Part shown: piece after piece, positions 43,101 through 55,385 of the stretch
Numbering within the stretch: position 1 is the first letter of the stretch
Layout of the letters: each line of letters starts with the position of its first letter
Assembly (NCBI GenBank): GCA_023052935.1
Contig: CM041292.1
Coordinates: 113,737,436 to 113,801,435 of the forward strand
Source: Piezodorus guildinii
Lineage: Eukaryota; Arthropoda; Insecta; Hemiptera; Pentatomidae
Direction of reading: 5' to 3'
DNA length: 64,000 bases
Notes under the pieces: model-generated
Told to the model about the DNA's origin: nothing
The model's input: only the letters and a program-made list of their open reading frames with translations
Databases searched by the model: none
Made by a program: the position numbers and the translations under genes

Positions 43101-44366
43101 GAATTTCATTTCGGCAGCTATTAACCTTACAGATATCTATTAGCACCGAATTGAACCTTATAAAATGCAGCATAAAGTAGTTCATATTAATTATATTCGG
43201 AGTAAAAGCTGTTTCCAAAATAAATTGGAGAAATGGTGTTTGTCAAAATAAATTTTAAAAATGGTGATTTATTTTTCTCTGGAGAAAAAAATTGGTATTA
43301 TAAGATTGTAAAGCCTACAAACTTCATGGGCTTAGGCAGGGAGAGCAGCAGCTTCTTACCTCCTCCCCTCCCCCCCCCCTAAATCTTTTTGTGACAAATA
43401 AAAATTTTTTTAATAATAAAAATAACGTATTAGGATAAAAAAATTAGATATGTACTGTTTTTACTTCAAAGCACGAACTTTACTTTCAAATTTATATGCA
43501 TATAGACAGTGTTTGAAAAAAATTGCTTATGTTCTCAACCAGCATGTTCCCCCTTAGCAAAACAATATCCTATAAATAATTTAAAATTATCAAATCGTTC
43601 AGTTTCATAAGTATTCGGAGATCATATATTCTGTTTTTTAATGGTTCCAATTGTTCATATTCTCACTAATCTTTGACATAATTTTATATTCTAACAATTC
43701 TTCTTTCTCATGTTACTGATAACCAGTCTTGGTAAGAAACGTTATTAGAACAAGACGTCAAGGTAAAAAATAAACGATTGAACAGTGGCTTCGTATATTT
43801 AAAAAAAAAATGGTTGAATTGTTAAAAAACAAATCAATGAAAATTTATGGATGGCTGAGCACAGTGTGGAGGATATAATAATAAAATATAAAAGGGGCAA
43901 TCCAAATATATTATATGTTAAAAAGAAAATACTGATTATTAATCAATTAAGAAAACAATTCCTCGTTGAAGTAAACTTATATTTCTGAATTTTCCAGAGC
44001 TTCTGGATGCACAATAAGTGTTTTAACTGTTCGCCGCGTTCTAAAAAAAATATGAAAACCAGAAAAACGTGGTACACGAAGTCCGTAAAAAGTCTTCCAG
44101 CAAGCAAAGGAATAAGAGAACAGACGGAATCTTTGCAAACTTTTTTTAGAAGGTGGATGAATTTAAATGTTTACAGATAAAGCCTATACTAAAATACACG
44201 GTTCCTATGGAAAAACTATGGTTTGAACAACTAAAGTGATCGGTGATGGTTAGGGCTGTTGATAATCCAAACCTTGAAAGAGGTCTATAACCTTGGATTT
44301 TTGGACCGAATAATTTATAACACTTCTGTTTTACTTTCCATTGCCTATAGTACATGAAATATAGAG
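43101..44366. other. Intergenic, nothing firm
   Basis: Includes a C run near 43,370 and, near 43,985-44,150, weak plus-strand similarity to a transposase HTH segment (ASGCTISV...VRRVLKK). That similarity is too weak to call. Confidence 0.3.
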
Positions 44367-44985
44367 TAGGGGAAAGTATTGCGATCGCGAAAATTTTCGA
44401 ATTTCAGTTTTCAACGGAAATACACGTTTTAGTGTCCCCTGATTTCAAATAACCAAGTCGCGCATAAAAGTCTGTGTGGGTGGTAAGTCCAGCACGTAAA
44501 AAAATTGTATGAAATTGAACTACATGCCCGATATGATACATCAAATTTTTCACCAAAATTGGCTGACCGGAAATGCTACTTTATAGTATAAATTTTGCAC
44601 CTTTTAACGATTTTCTCAAAAGCGGCTCAAACGATTTTATTAAATTGTCTATACCGATGTATAATTAAATGGGTTTTATACTGGTTGAAATAGTCGGGCA
44701 TAGTTTAAATGTCGAATTTTTGTATTTTATTACTCAAGTACGTTTAATTTTATGTATTCTAAATAAATATAAAAATACCACCTTATTAGCATTGATAAGG
44801 AATATATCAGTTAAACGAATTTGATAATCAACTGAAGGAGAAAAGAACGAACATATTGTTTTTTTTGTTTGTTTTTTAAGAAGAGGGATATAGACGTGTA
44901 ATACACAGTTGGCAAGCTAAAGATTTGAGGGAAAATATTATCTTATACACTAAGTCGTATGTTCAGGGCACCAGATTTTTTTAAT
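44367..44985 (-). mobile_element. Helentron-like element, diverged minus-strand copy
   Basis: Reads in reverse: GGGGAAAGTATTGCGATCGC, then the AACGGAAATACACGTTTTAG block, the CACCTTTTAACGATTTTCTC block, and ends near ATCTTATACACTAAG and CACCAGATTTTTTT. The CA microsatellite is reduced to TGTGTGGG. An internal deletion is likely. Confidence 0.6.
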
Positions 44986-45256
44986 AAATGAACGTAAAAA
45001 TAGAATGAATTTTGGTATTAGCCATTTTATGCTAATTTCAGCAATAAATCTTAAATCAGGCACACATTGCTATCATACCCTAAACGTATATTGTTAATAA
45101 ATTGAAATCTTATGACCTCATTCTGGTTCTCAGTATCAAGACATATGCAAAGGTTTTCTATTTTACAATGGATTAATTTCAATTAAAAAAAATATTTTAA
45201 TTGAATTTCTTTGAAAAAGTATTTTATCCATTAAAAAATATTCCGTTTTACTTTCT

Positions 45257-45286
45257 TATATATATATATATATACATATATATATT
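45257..45286. repeat. (TA)n microsatellite
   Basis: Short TA tract. Confidence 0.9.
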
Positions 45287-45499
45287 GACTTTGTTATTAA
45301 CTATTCCATAATATGAATTAATTTATATGTATATTTCTTTTTAAATACTAAAAAAGAAAATTTTAGAAACGAAAATGAAAAATATCCGACTTCAACCAAA
45401 GAGATTAAAGGCTAGAGATAAGATAGAGATGGTGGATGAATAACCGTTTCCTGAAGTTCATGTTTTGTTGAATACAGCCAGCAGATAAGAAAATAATGC

Positions 45500-46195
45500 A
45501 AATAGATTTTTTTTTTTTTTATTTCTCGAATGTACGTTGCCAGTCAAGGAACCCCTCAACTAATCAAATTACTGGAAGAAACTCGACAATGGAGAAATCG
45601 ATAGAAAAGGGACGGGAAACAGGCACCTTACCTAAACTACTCTTCTGTCATCCTACATTAGGCTTTATTACATTGCTCCGGGATACTTTTCTACATTACT
45701 GCCCAGTAAACATTACTTCGTTAGTCTCTCATCTCATCCCATATTTTTAAACAAATCCTCCATCCACTCCCGCAACACTCTTTCGAGGCCTTTAGACCTG
45801 TATGTAGTGTCTCATCGAACCGCCGCTTTCCATAGATCTTTCGTAATCCGATCCTTGTCTGAATGGAATTCTATTCCTTCTTATATTCACTCCGATACTC
45901 TTCCTACAAATCCATTATATACAAACACTTCCTGTCTACCCAATCAACAAAGGATCCTTAATGGATTTGCTAATTTCAATAGAATCAGTAAATTATAACT
46001 TATTGTCTTTTATTACCCTTAAAAGCACCCATTACCCCCTAAAGAACTTTTTTATCCATTTCCGTACCACCGTTAGAGATAGTGGCGTGATCTTCGATCA
46101 AAACCTTTCATAGAAGAACCATAGCTATCCTTAAAGCTAATGATAAGAAGCTATAATATAATGAACAACATTTGTTATATTTATGAGTGTTGAAT
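45500..46195 (+). pseudogene. LINE C-terminal and 3' UTR remnant
   Basis: In shifting frames, SIHSRNTLSRPLDLYVVSHR is followed by TAAFHRSFVIRSLSEWNSIP. The RTAAFxRSFxxRxxxxWNSIP pattern ends many CR1/Jockey-group LINE proteins. The 3' part runs to a TGAATAAATAAAT tail at about 46,188. No catalytic block is left. Confidence 0.5.
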
Positions 46196-46199
46196 AAAT

Positions 46200-47036
46200 A
46201 AATATCTTGCATTGGTTTTAAATGTCAGTAATTTAGAGTTTCGTGGATTGAAGTAAACCCATAAAGCCTGGTTCCTTCTTCATTTATATTTTCCCATCTT
46301 GGCTGTTTCTTGTATACGGAGTTTCGGTTGCAGTGGTATTTCGCAAGAAATGTACGCAATACCCTGCACTAGTTGTAGTAATAGTTCCTGCAACTCAATG
46401 CTGGAAGTACACCATTCTGATTTCAACTTCTTTATTTCTTAAGCTCAGTGCCTTATATTTATCATATTCCAATCACTGAACTGTTAATAATGAAATCAAA
46501 TTTAATAAGAAGGAATATATTAGAAATTCGAGATTTTCATCTTGGGTTTTCTTCCACCTATTCTGCATGTGATTGGAGATAGCACCCCAATGAAACAAGG
46601 TAAACCTGACATTTAATTTTTTTTTATTATTGCCTTAAATATTCGCCTATTGAAATTTAATTATTTCTTTGCTCATTGCAGAAGAGAAATGATTTATTTT
46701 ATCAAAAGTATAACAAAACAAAACAGGACCGCCCTACTGTATTGGGTTGCTATCACACACAGCGTACTTATCAATCCAATGACATGTGATATTGAGTTGA
46801 AATGTTATAAATTTATCTAACATTTATTTTCTTTATCAATAGCTTTTTATGTTATATGTTAAAATATATAATATAGATTACTATTTAATCCATTGAAAAA
46901 AAAGAAAAAAATTGAAAATACACACCTAAAGGACCAACAGTATCAAAGACATCAATGACAAAAAAAAAAAAAAAATTAAACAAAAAGATAAGTCAACTAA
47001 AGAAAAATATAAATACAAATAAATAAATAAGGTTAC
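46200..47036. other. Intergenic, nothing recognised
   Basis: AT-rich with an A run near 46,965. No feature identified. Confidence 0.4.
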
Positions 47037-47554
47037 GTAGAAATCTTAACCCAACTAATATCCATACAGGCGATGATGAATAATCCTTTAGGGAGTCCAA
47101 TATTATTTTTAGGACCGCAAGAAATGCATTTTTATAATAAGCATAGTACAAATAAATTTGTAAATATATTTCTAGATGTATGTTCGATGAGGTAGTTGAC
47201 CATGCACCTGGCTCCTGGACTAATAGGTTTAACTGTGCCTCTACCTTCTTCCCTAACTCTTCATTCGAACTCTCAACAATCATCAATGAATGCTTCGGTA
47301 ATATTCCTTTAATATAGGAAATTTTCAACGGAAGTTCAGACAGCCTCTTATTCCCAACGAGAATATTAATCCATTCGAAATTGTCCAGACTTTGACGCTG
47401 ATTTTCATGATTTTTTGACCAATTATTCTCTATCCTTTCCTGAATATAAAACCGTAAATAAAATATTTTTCTGGCCAAAAGGTTTAGTGTTGCAGTCAGC
47501 TTCGTGGCTAAAAACATGTGTTGGGGAAAATTTTTCCAATTCTTGTAATTTTGT
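47037..47554 (-). CDS. Unidentified exon-like open segment
   Basis: A long frame open from a possible acceptor (TTTGATGTAG) to a possible donor (CTAC|GTAACC). It includes WINILVGNKRLSELPLKISY, LPKHSLMIVESSNEELGKKV and LYYAYYKNAFLAVLKIILDS. Codon composition and amphipathic helices look protein-like, and 170 open codons is long for this AT-rich sequence. I do not recognise the family. It could be an exon of an unknown gene, a captured fragment, or chance. Confidence 0.3.
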
Positions 47555-47636
47555 CTACATCAAATCAAAACAACAACTAACAATAAGATAAGGTTATGAT
47601 TTGTATTTTTCTCCCACTACTCATTACATAAATCTA

Positions 47637-47830
47637 TACTAATATTATAAAGCTGAAGAGTTTGTTTGTTTGAACGCGCAATCTCAGAAACTACTGGTTC
47701 GAATTGAAAAATTCTTTTTGCGTTGGATAGTCCATTTATCGAGGAAGGTTATAGGCTATATAGCATCACACTGACCAATAGGAGCGAAGAATCGGTTGAA
47801 AATATGGAAAAAAAACGGATGAAAGTAACC
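47637..47830 (+). repeat. Dispersed arthropod repeat fragment
   Basis: TAATATTATAAAGCTGAAGA, GTTTGTTTGTTTGAACGCGC, TCAGAAACTACTGGTTCGAA and ATCGAGGAAGGTTATAGGCT form a sequence that I recall as a common dispersed repeat in arthropod genomes, perhaps Helitron-related. Class not proven. Confidence 0.4.
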
Positions 47831-48050
47831 TCGCATCCCAATAATTCCAAATTATTTACATTTTAACTTTAAATTAATTAAATTTCCCGTTAAGTTATTT
47901 TTTGTCGTATCAATTAATAAATCACAGCGGCCAACATATAAAAACGTAGGAATCGATTTACGTCAAAATCGGGTTGCATAGAAAATCAGCATGTTCTTCT
48001 GCCACACGAAAATAAAACCAAAAATATCATTTACGAAGTAGTTTAAAATA

Positions 48051-48590
48051 TTGGGTTGTCCGAAATTTTTGAAGAGATTTTTAAAATAAAATTTACCTTT
48101 TGTTTTTTCTACTAAAAATTAATCTCAAAGGTGAAAAAAAAAAACCCTCCTCAAAATTCGAGATGCCAAAGAATGAATCAAAAAAATCCGTTTGTCCGCC
48201 GTTGGCGGCTTTTCTTCGAAACTACTTTACTGATGTTTTTGATACTCGGGAAAAAAATACTAGCGCATCCATCAATGAACCTGAATGTCCGTGAGCCAGC
48301 AACGAATAGTGCAACCCATTTTACCAAAATTTTTACTGTTTTATTCAAAGCATCTATCATGGTAATGCAAAAATTACACGCCTGCCAACTCATAACGGGT
48401 AGATTACAAAATGGTGACCATTCAAAGAAGGACCAAAAAGACGAAATTCTGGCTCATTTGACCAGATCCATCATATATTTTTTATCAAGAGTAATTGTTG
48501 AATTTGGACACATCCCACAATTTCCTTATAAGGATGGATAATTGCAAAAAGGGATTGTGACAGACAGAAAACTTGAAAAGTATTGGGTTG
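48051..48590 (+). mobile_element. Solo mariner-type terminal repeat with unidentified adjacent sequence
   Basis: TTGGGTTGTCCGAAATTTTT at 48,051 is a mariner 5' terminal repeat like that at 48,592. Following sequence (to 48,590) has an open frame with no family resemblance and is not the mariner seen next door. It may be the remains of another element. Confidence 0.45.
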
Positions 48591-49665
48591 TCTAAAAAGT
48601 TCGTGGAAATTTTTAAAATAAAATGCTGTTTAATAAATATTCGCGTCTTGTATGGCAGCGATTCAATTGCTGATAGCACGGTTCAGAAGTGGTTGTCGCG
48701 GTTTAGATCAGGAGATTTCAATTAGGAAGACCAACCCCGGGCTTGCCGGAGCTCAATTCTTGTCATCGAGGATATTATGACGGTCATCGCAAACAATCCA
48801 CGAATTACTGTGAGAGAGCTGCGGAGTTAATAGCTCGCAAATCGACCGTTTTTGATCATCTAAAGAAGGCCGGGTACGTCGGTCGTTACAACGTTTGGGT
48901 TCCCCATGAGCTCAATGAAAAGAACCTTATTGAAAGGATTTCATGTTGTGATTTGCTGCTAAAAAAAAAGAATAGGAACCATTTTCGAAACGATTTATGA
49001 CTGGTGACGAAAAATGGATTATCTACATCAATACCAGCCGAAAAAAATCTTGGGGGTTGCCTGAAACGACGCCGGACGCCGCTCGCAACACCTAAGACCT
49101 GCTTGCTTCCAAGGAAATTTATGCTCAGTATTTGGTGGGATTGGAAGAGACCGGTACATTTTGATCTCCTTCCACAAAACCAAACTATAAATACGGGCTT
49201 TTACTGCGCCCAGTAAGGTCGATTGATGGTAGCAATCGAAGAGAACGGCCAGAGTTAGCAAATCGGAGAGGAGTGCTATTCCACCAAGACAACGATATGG
49301 CTCCATGTGTCTTTAAGGACTCGGCAAAAGTTATTAAGCTTCAGATGGGAGGTATTACCTCACCCGCCGTACTCTCCTGACAATGCTCCTTCGGACTTTC
49401 ATCTTTTCCGTTCCCTCGAAACTTTTCTACAAGATAAATTCTACTCTTCAGAAGATGACATCAAAACGTACCTTTTATTGTTCTTCAGGAGTAAGAAAAA
49501 TAATTTTTAGAAAAAAGGGATAATGGACCTTTCGAGCCATAGGGAAGGGTAATCGCTAACGCTTGTAACTATTTTGTAGATTAAATAAATAAATTTTAAG
49601 CTGTTCATCAATTTTAATTTTTGTCCAAATTTCTCTACCAACTTTCCGGACAACCCAATATATTC
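48590..49665 (+). pseudogene. mariner element, near full-length, inactive transposase
   Basis: Both terminal inverted repeats are present: TTGGGTTGTCTAAAAAGTTC at the left and CTTTCCGGACAACCCAATAT at the right, with TA at the ends. Broken frames give WFRRF-like HTH, TVFDHLKKAGYVGRYNVWVP, TGDEKWIIYI (first Asp), a disrupted second-Asp block (FHQDNDMAPCVSLRTR-like) and YSPDNAPSDFHLFRSLETFL (third Asp in SPD). Several stops and indels abolish function. It is about 1.07 kb, shorter than the usual 1.3 kb. Confidence 0.8.
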
Positions 49666-49669
49666 TTTT

Positions 49670-50285
49670 AAAACCGTCTTAATAGCGATCATAATAACAG
49701 AAATTGACGCAGACGAAGTAGCGAGCAAGAGCTAGTAGTGTAGAAAGTGGTTTAAATCATTCTCGAAAATGAATAATAAACGAGATTTTTAGCGAAATAA
49801 AAGTATAAAAAGGAAAAGAGATTCCACCTTTGATTATTTTTTCCTATTTAGCTTAGTCATAGTTCTACTTGATCTAAACATTTAAATCTTGAGAACATAG
49901 TATTGTTTTTTTTTTGTATATGAATTTTCACAATGGCAAAAATTCATTTTTTATGATAGAGGGTACTTACCATGGTACATATTGAATGAAGTCCTCGAAA
50001 TTTTTTTGCTGGGAACCACTGGTGTACATCTGGTTCAAGTTAGCTTCAATAAATTATTAAACATATTTTTTCACTAAAATGTACATAAATATATGTATTC
50101 ATCACCCTCAAAAATATAAATAGTTTTTAGTTATAAAAAATGTTAGAGAACAGGTTCCAAAAAAATATAGCAATAATGGAAGTGGATACATCTTATATTT
50201 GACAGGAGATAAATTTATAGGCTGTAAGTCCGAAAGCAGGTATTGGCGGCTTCCTCAAAGGCATGTCAGCATGAGTTCTTGGAAA
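49670..50285. other. Intergenic, nothing recognised
   Basis: No coding or repeat boundary identified. Confidence 0.35.
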
Positions 50286-50930
50286 AAAAACCCTTATTTT
50301 ATAGTAGGGAAGTAAAGACCCTAATTCAACCTCTTGGTTTACGCCCATTTGAAACTCAAAACATATTGAGTCCAAATGACCAAGTCCACAGAAAGGTCTG
50401 TGTATGTATGTGTGGTAACTCCCGCCCGTAAACGAAAAGTCCTATGAAACTGAAATTTGATATTTAAGACAACTATACGCCCGAGATGTTACAGATACTT
50501 TTTCATCAAAGTCAGCTGACCAGAAGATTCACTTTATACTATGCATTTTGCACCTTCTTACGAGTTTCTCAAAAACGGCTACAACGATTTTAATTTAACT
50601 CACCATATCGATCTGGAATTTAATAGGCTTTAATATCGTGTAGGCTTCATTCTGATTGAAATAGTCTGACAAGGCTTAAATGCCTATATTATAAATTTTC
50701 TTCCTCTAATTTATCTTTAATTTTGTAGATTCTATAATCATCTTGTTAGCATTGATAAATAACAGCTAAATATGCAAGTTGAGCGAATTTGATTAACAAA
50801 TAAAGAAGAAAAGCGCAAAAATATCTTTTAATGCAATTATTGTGTTTTTATAATATACCGTTGGATAGCTAAATATTTTAGAAAAATGTTATCTTATACA
50901 CAAGCTTGTAGAAGTTAATAGAGAATGAGG
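50286..50930 (-). mobile_element. Helentron-like element, diverged minus-strand copy
   Basis: In reverse it contains AGTCCAAATGACCAAGTCCA, a short GTGTATGTATGTGTGG microsatellite, GTAACTCCCGCCCGTAAACG, ACTATACGCCCGAGATGT, GCATTTTGCACCTTCTTACG and TTATACACAAGCTTG. These match the internal blocks of the 38.7-kb copy in order. Confidence 0.65.
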
Positions 50931-51501
50931 AAAATCCTAATAATTACCTGATAATTTACTACTTTTCTCTATTATCGGCGTGTAGAGTGGCCTTAAAGCT
51001 AAAAAAGTAGTTCATTCGTAGTTGGTCTTAGTAAGTCTGAGTGCGACGCATGGATGTGTTTCTGAGACAAAAGACAAGAACAGCTCTGGACAATTTATTT
51101 TTTACTTCTTTTCTTATAAAAAATAAATTATTAATATGTAGAAAGAGAATCTTATATATTTATCAGTTTTGAATGTCCATACAAAGGTTCCGTCGGAAAT
51201 AGAAATTTCTGGTATCAAAGGAATATTGTCACCATGGTAGTTGCAGGTAGTGACCCCGTGAGGCCCACAGCCAGAGAAGAAAGTGTCTGCTAGTCCACTA
51301 GACTAGTGTAGGTAGTCCACCCTTTGGAGTTTTAAGAATTATAATATATCACTTCTCTGTTTACTAATTACCTGATAAAAAATACAGTTTATAAATTTGT
51401 TCTTTTCTTTGTCCGACTCTCTCAACGGCAAAGAGAATTTCACAGCTTATTAAATAGATTACAAATTTAATTTTTTATTTTTTTCATACCATCTAACAAT
51501 G

Positions 51502-51505
<4 letters not shown>

Positions 51506-51570
<65 letters not shown>
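51506..51570. repeat. (TA)n microsatellite
   Basis: About 32 TA dinucleotides. Confidence 0.95.
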
Positions 51571-51575
<5 letters not shown>

Positions 51576-52940
51576 GAAACTTCTTTATTATGTTGTTTAG
51601 ATATAGTTGAATAATCAATCATTTTTTATATGTTGAGTCACTGACGGCAATGATTTGGCCTTTGTAAGTTTAATTGTTTGCAGTATACAATAAAATGCAT
51701 AATAACTAATCTTGCAGATTGTTCAATGTCCTACAAGCTTCATAAAAAATATTTGTAATTACTTCCACTTAATATCGATAAATATTAATATATTGACCGC
51801 ACCCCCAACCATCTTCCTCATCTAATATTCTCAACAGACAACTAAACTCCATCATTAGAGAAGAAGAAAGTTTTTTCTTTTTTACTGCCCTAGCTATGTT
51901 TATAATTACAAATTTATATGAAATTCTTTTAACACTTTCGCCAATTTTTCAAAACAAATAGACTGAGGACTATTTTATTTTAGTTTTTACAATTAAACAA
52001 TGTAAGACCCAAGCTCGACCTAAACCACAGCCACTCGAAACTGATGGAAGAATATGTTTTGAATTATTTCTAGAACCTTTGGACAGTCAGGTAAGGCAGA
52101 TGGGCCTGTTTTAGAGTAAAGAAACATGTAACTATCCAATGATGTCAATCCTTGTCGAGCATCTCCCATCAACAGATCTGTAACATTTGATTCCAAGATT
52201 TATTAACATCTAAACAGTACTAAAGTTACGAAATTGGCATTTTATCGCAATAAATTTGTATATTGGATTGAAAACAATATTATTGTTAGGAAATGTTATC
52301 AAAATTGTCGGGAACTTATAGATTCTCTCCACAATAAATTTTTTAACTAAGGTTCTACCCGGCTTACAGTAGATCCCTTAAAGTGAGGTCTTCCATACTA
52401 TTATGTAGCATCAATGACAGATGTATACAAGATTAGGACGAGCAGCTATACCTGCCTGTCACAACATTATACTGTCAATATTTGGGCGAAGGATTATCGG
52501 ATTACTGGATTCTTAGGTGTTCAGTTGGGGGTCGTACCGTCCTTTTGTGTAAGTTATCAGGTAAAATCCTTTGATGACATTGATATACAAACTCTAACAG
52601 ATTATTAAGGTCCTACATTCTTTTCTGTTTACGCATTTTCTTATGCCAAGCATCTATTAAAAAAACAATGTTTTTACCGCAGGAGTTGGTACTCTAGATT
52701 ATGCCAACAGCAGCTCCGTCTTATCCCTTATGGAAAGAGGCTATTTGGGTAAACGATAAAATATATTTTTCTCACATTTCCTCTTCTTTTGTTGTAATAT
52801 TCTATATTATACATCAAATATGACACCAAAGTCATTTAATATATTTTTATATAAGAGAAGAAATCGGGATTTTAATTAAGTGGGCCAAGTGGGTTGAAGG
52901 TATCAGATGTTTTAACTTAACAATCAATGTCTGTAAACAT
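51571..52940. other. Intergenic, nothing recognised
   Basis: Includes a short open frame at 52,414-52,608 (plus) and a less AT-rich patch near 52,680-52,760. Neither shows a family signature. Confidence 0.35.
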
Positions 52941-52947
52941 ACAAATT

Positions 52948-53224
52948 GGGATCCCCTGTAGCAGGGTGGGTAGCATAACAGCCTTCTATGCCAAAGGTCA
53001 CGGGGTTCAACCGCAAATCCTAGGATTTTTTAATAGGAGTAAAAATCCTTAGTTATGCAGTCGTTCGGAGGGGACGTAAAAAGGTGGTCCCGAGCCTGTG
53101 CAATGTCAGGTACTCGTTAAAGATCCCTATCCTAATTTAAACCTGGATAGGCAAAATTTAGGACTCCCACTGAAGCATTGTCCGATTAAACATAGTAGCA
53201 TAAAGTGATGTTTAAACAGACAAA
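52948..53224 (+). mobile_element. SINE-A copy
   Basis: GGGATCCCCTGTAGCAGGGT head, GCCAAAGGTCACGGGGTTCA B-box region, TTCGGAGGGGACG body and GATCCCTATCCTAATTTAAA, ending near TTTAAACAGACAAAC. Internal losses are small; flanking duplication is eroded (AAACATACAAATT and AAACCTATAAATT). Confidence 0.85.
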
Positions 53225-53289
53225 CCTATAAATTTGAAAATTAAGTGAGTGAGTGGAAGGAAAATTAGTTTCTAACCATACCTTTTGGA

Positions 53290-53490
53290 GATGTTAATTC
53301 AGACTGTAGTCATCAAAACACTTAATTAAGTAGAAATTTAATTTATCGTACCATTTTCTGACAACCATTTTCCTCCTTCAATCCCCCCGAAGATGGCTTA
53401 AATTAGGCCGAAACGTTGGCACAATAAATTAAGTTTCTACTTAATTAACTGTTTTAATGGCTGCACTCCGAATTAATTTCTACTCAATTA
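53290..53490. mobile_element. Foldback repeat with stem-loop motif
   Basis: ACTTAATTAAGTAGAAATTT and AAGTTTCTACTTAATTAACT are inverted arms. Between them a CCGAAGATGGC segment followed by AGGCCGAAACGTTGGCAC carries the same stem-loop motif as family F, on the plus strand (53,385-53,421). Confidence 0.55.
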
Positions 53491-53889
53491 AATTCGTATA
53501 CTACATTAATATAACTAACTATTATTTTACTGCAGGTAGTTCTAAGCAGCATTCTAATATAAAGTATGAACCATTATTTTAAAATAAAATGCGTTACATC
53601 TATTGAACTGAAATAGGATCACTCACATGAATCGCTCTCTAAACGGTGCGTGCAGCTCTGTCATGAAAACTTTGATATCATACAATCAATTTACATTCTG
53701 ATAAAAAATGATTACGTGAACTAATTTTTTTTTTTTTTTAGTTTTTCATGAAAGATACTTCGTCTACAGGCTTCGAAATATGTTTAACATAAAGGCGAAG
53801 AAAAAATCCTCAAAAATAGTTAGTCCTATCAACCATCACAGTTTATCGAGCTCTTGAAAATTAACAATGAGACTCAGATGATATTTTTT

Positions 53890-53932
53890 CATACTATATA
53901 TATTTCATTTATAGGTGAGTGAAAGTAAAACA
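53890..53932 (+). mobile_element. Helentron-like 3' end fragment
   Basis: CATACTATATATATTTCATT then TATAGGTGAGTGAAAGTAA resembles the 3' palindrome and GTGAAAGTAA end of the family. The rest of the copy is not recognisable. Confidence 0.4.
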
Positions 53933-54124
53933 CGATTTAAATCCTTATTTTTGAAGATGATGGAATATACTTTGCTGGGTCATAATTTTTAATGATTACA
54001 AATGAGCGTATTAAAATGAAGGTGTTAATAAAACTTAAGATTTTTGCCTTTTCTGTTTGCAGATATTGATTTTTACAACATTTATTTGACAAACATTCAA
54101 AACTTCCCATCTAATTCAAAAAAC

Positions 54125-54663
54125 TAATTTATATAGCCATTATTAGACCTATTTGGACATATGGTATTGAGCTATGGGGATGCACCAAGCCATCAAATTC
54201 CTCCCGCATCTAATCCTTGCAATCCAAAATCCTCCGAAAGATCCATAATGCTAGTTATTTTAAGACATAAATATCCCATTAGTTTTTTTTTGTCCACCCC
54301 TACCTCGCCTTTGAAGGCTATACGGGGGTTCTCTCGGGCCAGGGGGTGAGAGGGGGGGATATATGCCGAGATAAAATCCCCCAGCACGAGAGTCGAACTC
54401 GTAATTATTTGGTTTAAACTTTTCGGTTATCTGTTGTTAGGCAACGCGTGCTCATAGCAACCCGCGCTAACACGCTCGGCCACCTCGCCCCCTATAATAT
54501 CCATTTGTTGCAGACTTAGCCAGAATTAGATATATCTCCTTTAATTCCAAACTACCAGCCCACTCAAACCCGCTTGTCCGTATTCTCTTATCTCCATCTA
54601 TGCCCGATAATCCTCTGAGGCACCTAAAAAGACGTTGGCTTCGAGAACTTCTAATGAAATAAA
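54125..54663 (+). pseudogene. Jockey-type LINE RT remnant, split by a SINE
   Basis: Left part reads LIYIAIIRPIWTYGIELWGC, a hallmark of Jockey-clade RT (KPIWTYGI.LWG). After the SINE the frame resumes with ISFNSKLPAHSNPLVRIL and RHLKRRWLREL, the usual Jockey C-terminus. Frames are broken. Confidence 0.75.
54285..54492 (-). mobile_element. SINE-C (tRNA-Leu/Ser-like), inserted in the Jockey remnant
   Basis: The minus strand reads GGGGCGAGGTGGCCGAGCGT, TTAGCGCGGGTTGCTATGAG and ACGAGTTCGACTCTCGTGCT: a class II tRNA-like head with A box GGTGGCCGAGCG and B box GAGTTCGACTC. A T run at the left is the poly(A) end. Possible eroded duplications ATAAATATCCCATT and ATAATATCCATT flank it. It lacks a clean tRNA cloverleaf end, so it is not called a tRNA gene. 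Confidence 0.75.
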
Positions 54664-55385
54664 CATTGAAGTGTTACCGCTGGGTAGCTTCTTGACAAGA
54701 GTTTATCAAGGCAATTGTTCCTTTTTTTCATTTTTACCCGCCTCGCATAAACCCCAAGCATCGGATCGAAATTTGGAATTCATAAAGGTCAGTGAAAATT
54801 AAAGTGGAGACCTAGATATTTTTCCTCTGGAATTTTTTTGATTATATTATTCAGCTAGCTGTGAAAAGCGTTTAATCCCGTCTAAAATGTAGCAAACATA
54901 ACAAAACATTTCCATCATTGGTGAGGGCTCTACTTCAACTAAAAATGTAACAAGAATTCCATTTCGACTGGAAATAATTTCAGTTCATCATTATAACTTT
55001 TAATAATTTATAGTAATGTTAAAAAATGATAGTATTATATTTATACCTGATGATAAATTCAAAACATCTACAGGAAATCGTGACTTGATTACATAAGGTA
55101 TCACCAGTTGTCAACAATGTTCCTCCAAAACACTCTTGAGTAAACATATCTCTAGTATTCTGGTCTAACAGTACAGGAGCCAGTGACAGATTTAGGTCAC
55201 CTATCGGAAAAATCTGTCTTTATCATTTAGAAATAATTCTGAAAAACAGTTATTTAAAAATATACCGACGAAAGTCAAATTGGCACTAGGATTAATTACA
55301 TTATTTTGTTGTTTCCATTTGGCTGAAACCGAATGTGGACGCCTGACTAATGTAACGTATTAATATGTGTAAATAACTTTCTGTT

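Noticed and set aside
43985..44150. Transposase HTH-like segment
   Set aside because: Only a short, frame-broken similarity; not enough to name a family.
54285..54492. tRNA gene on the minus strand
   Set aside because: A and B boxes are present, but the 3' acceptor half is not complementary to the start and the unit continues into a SINE-like body with poly(A).
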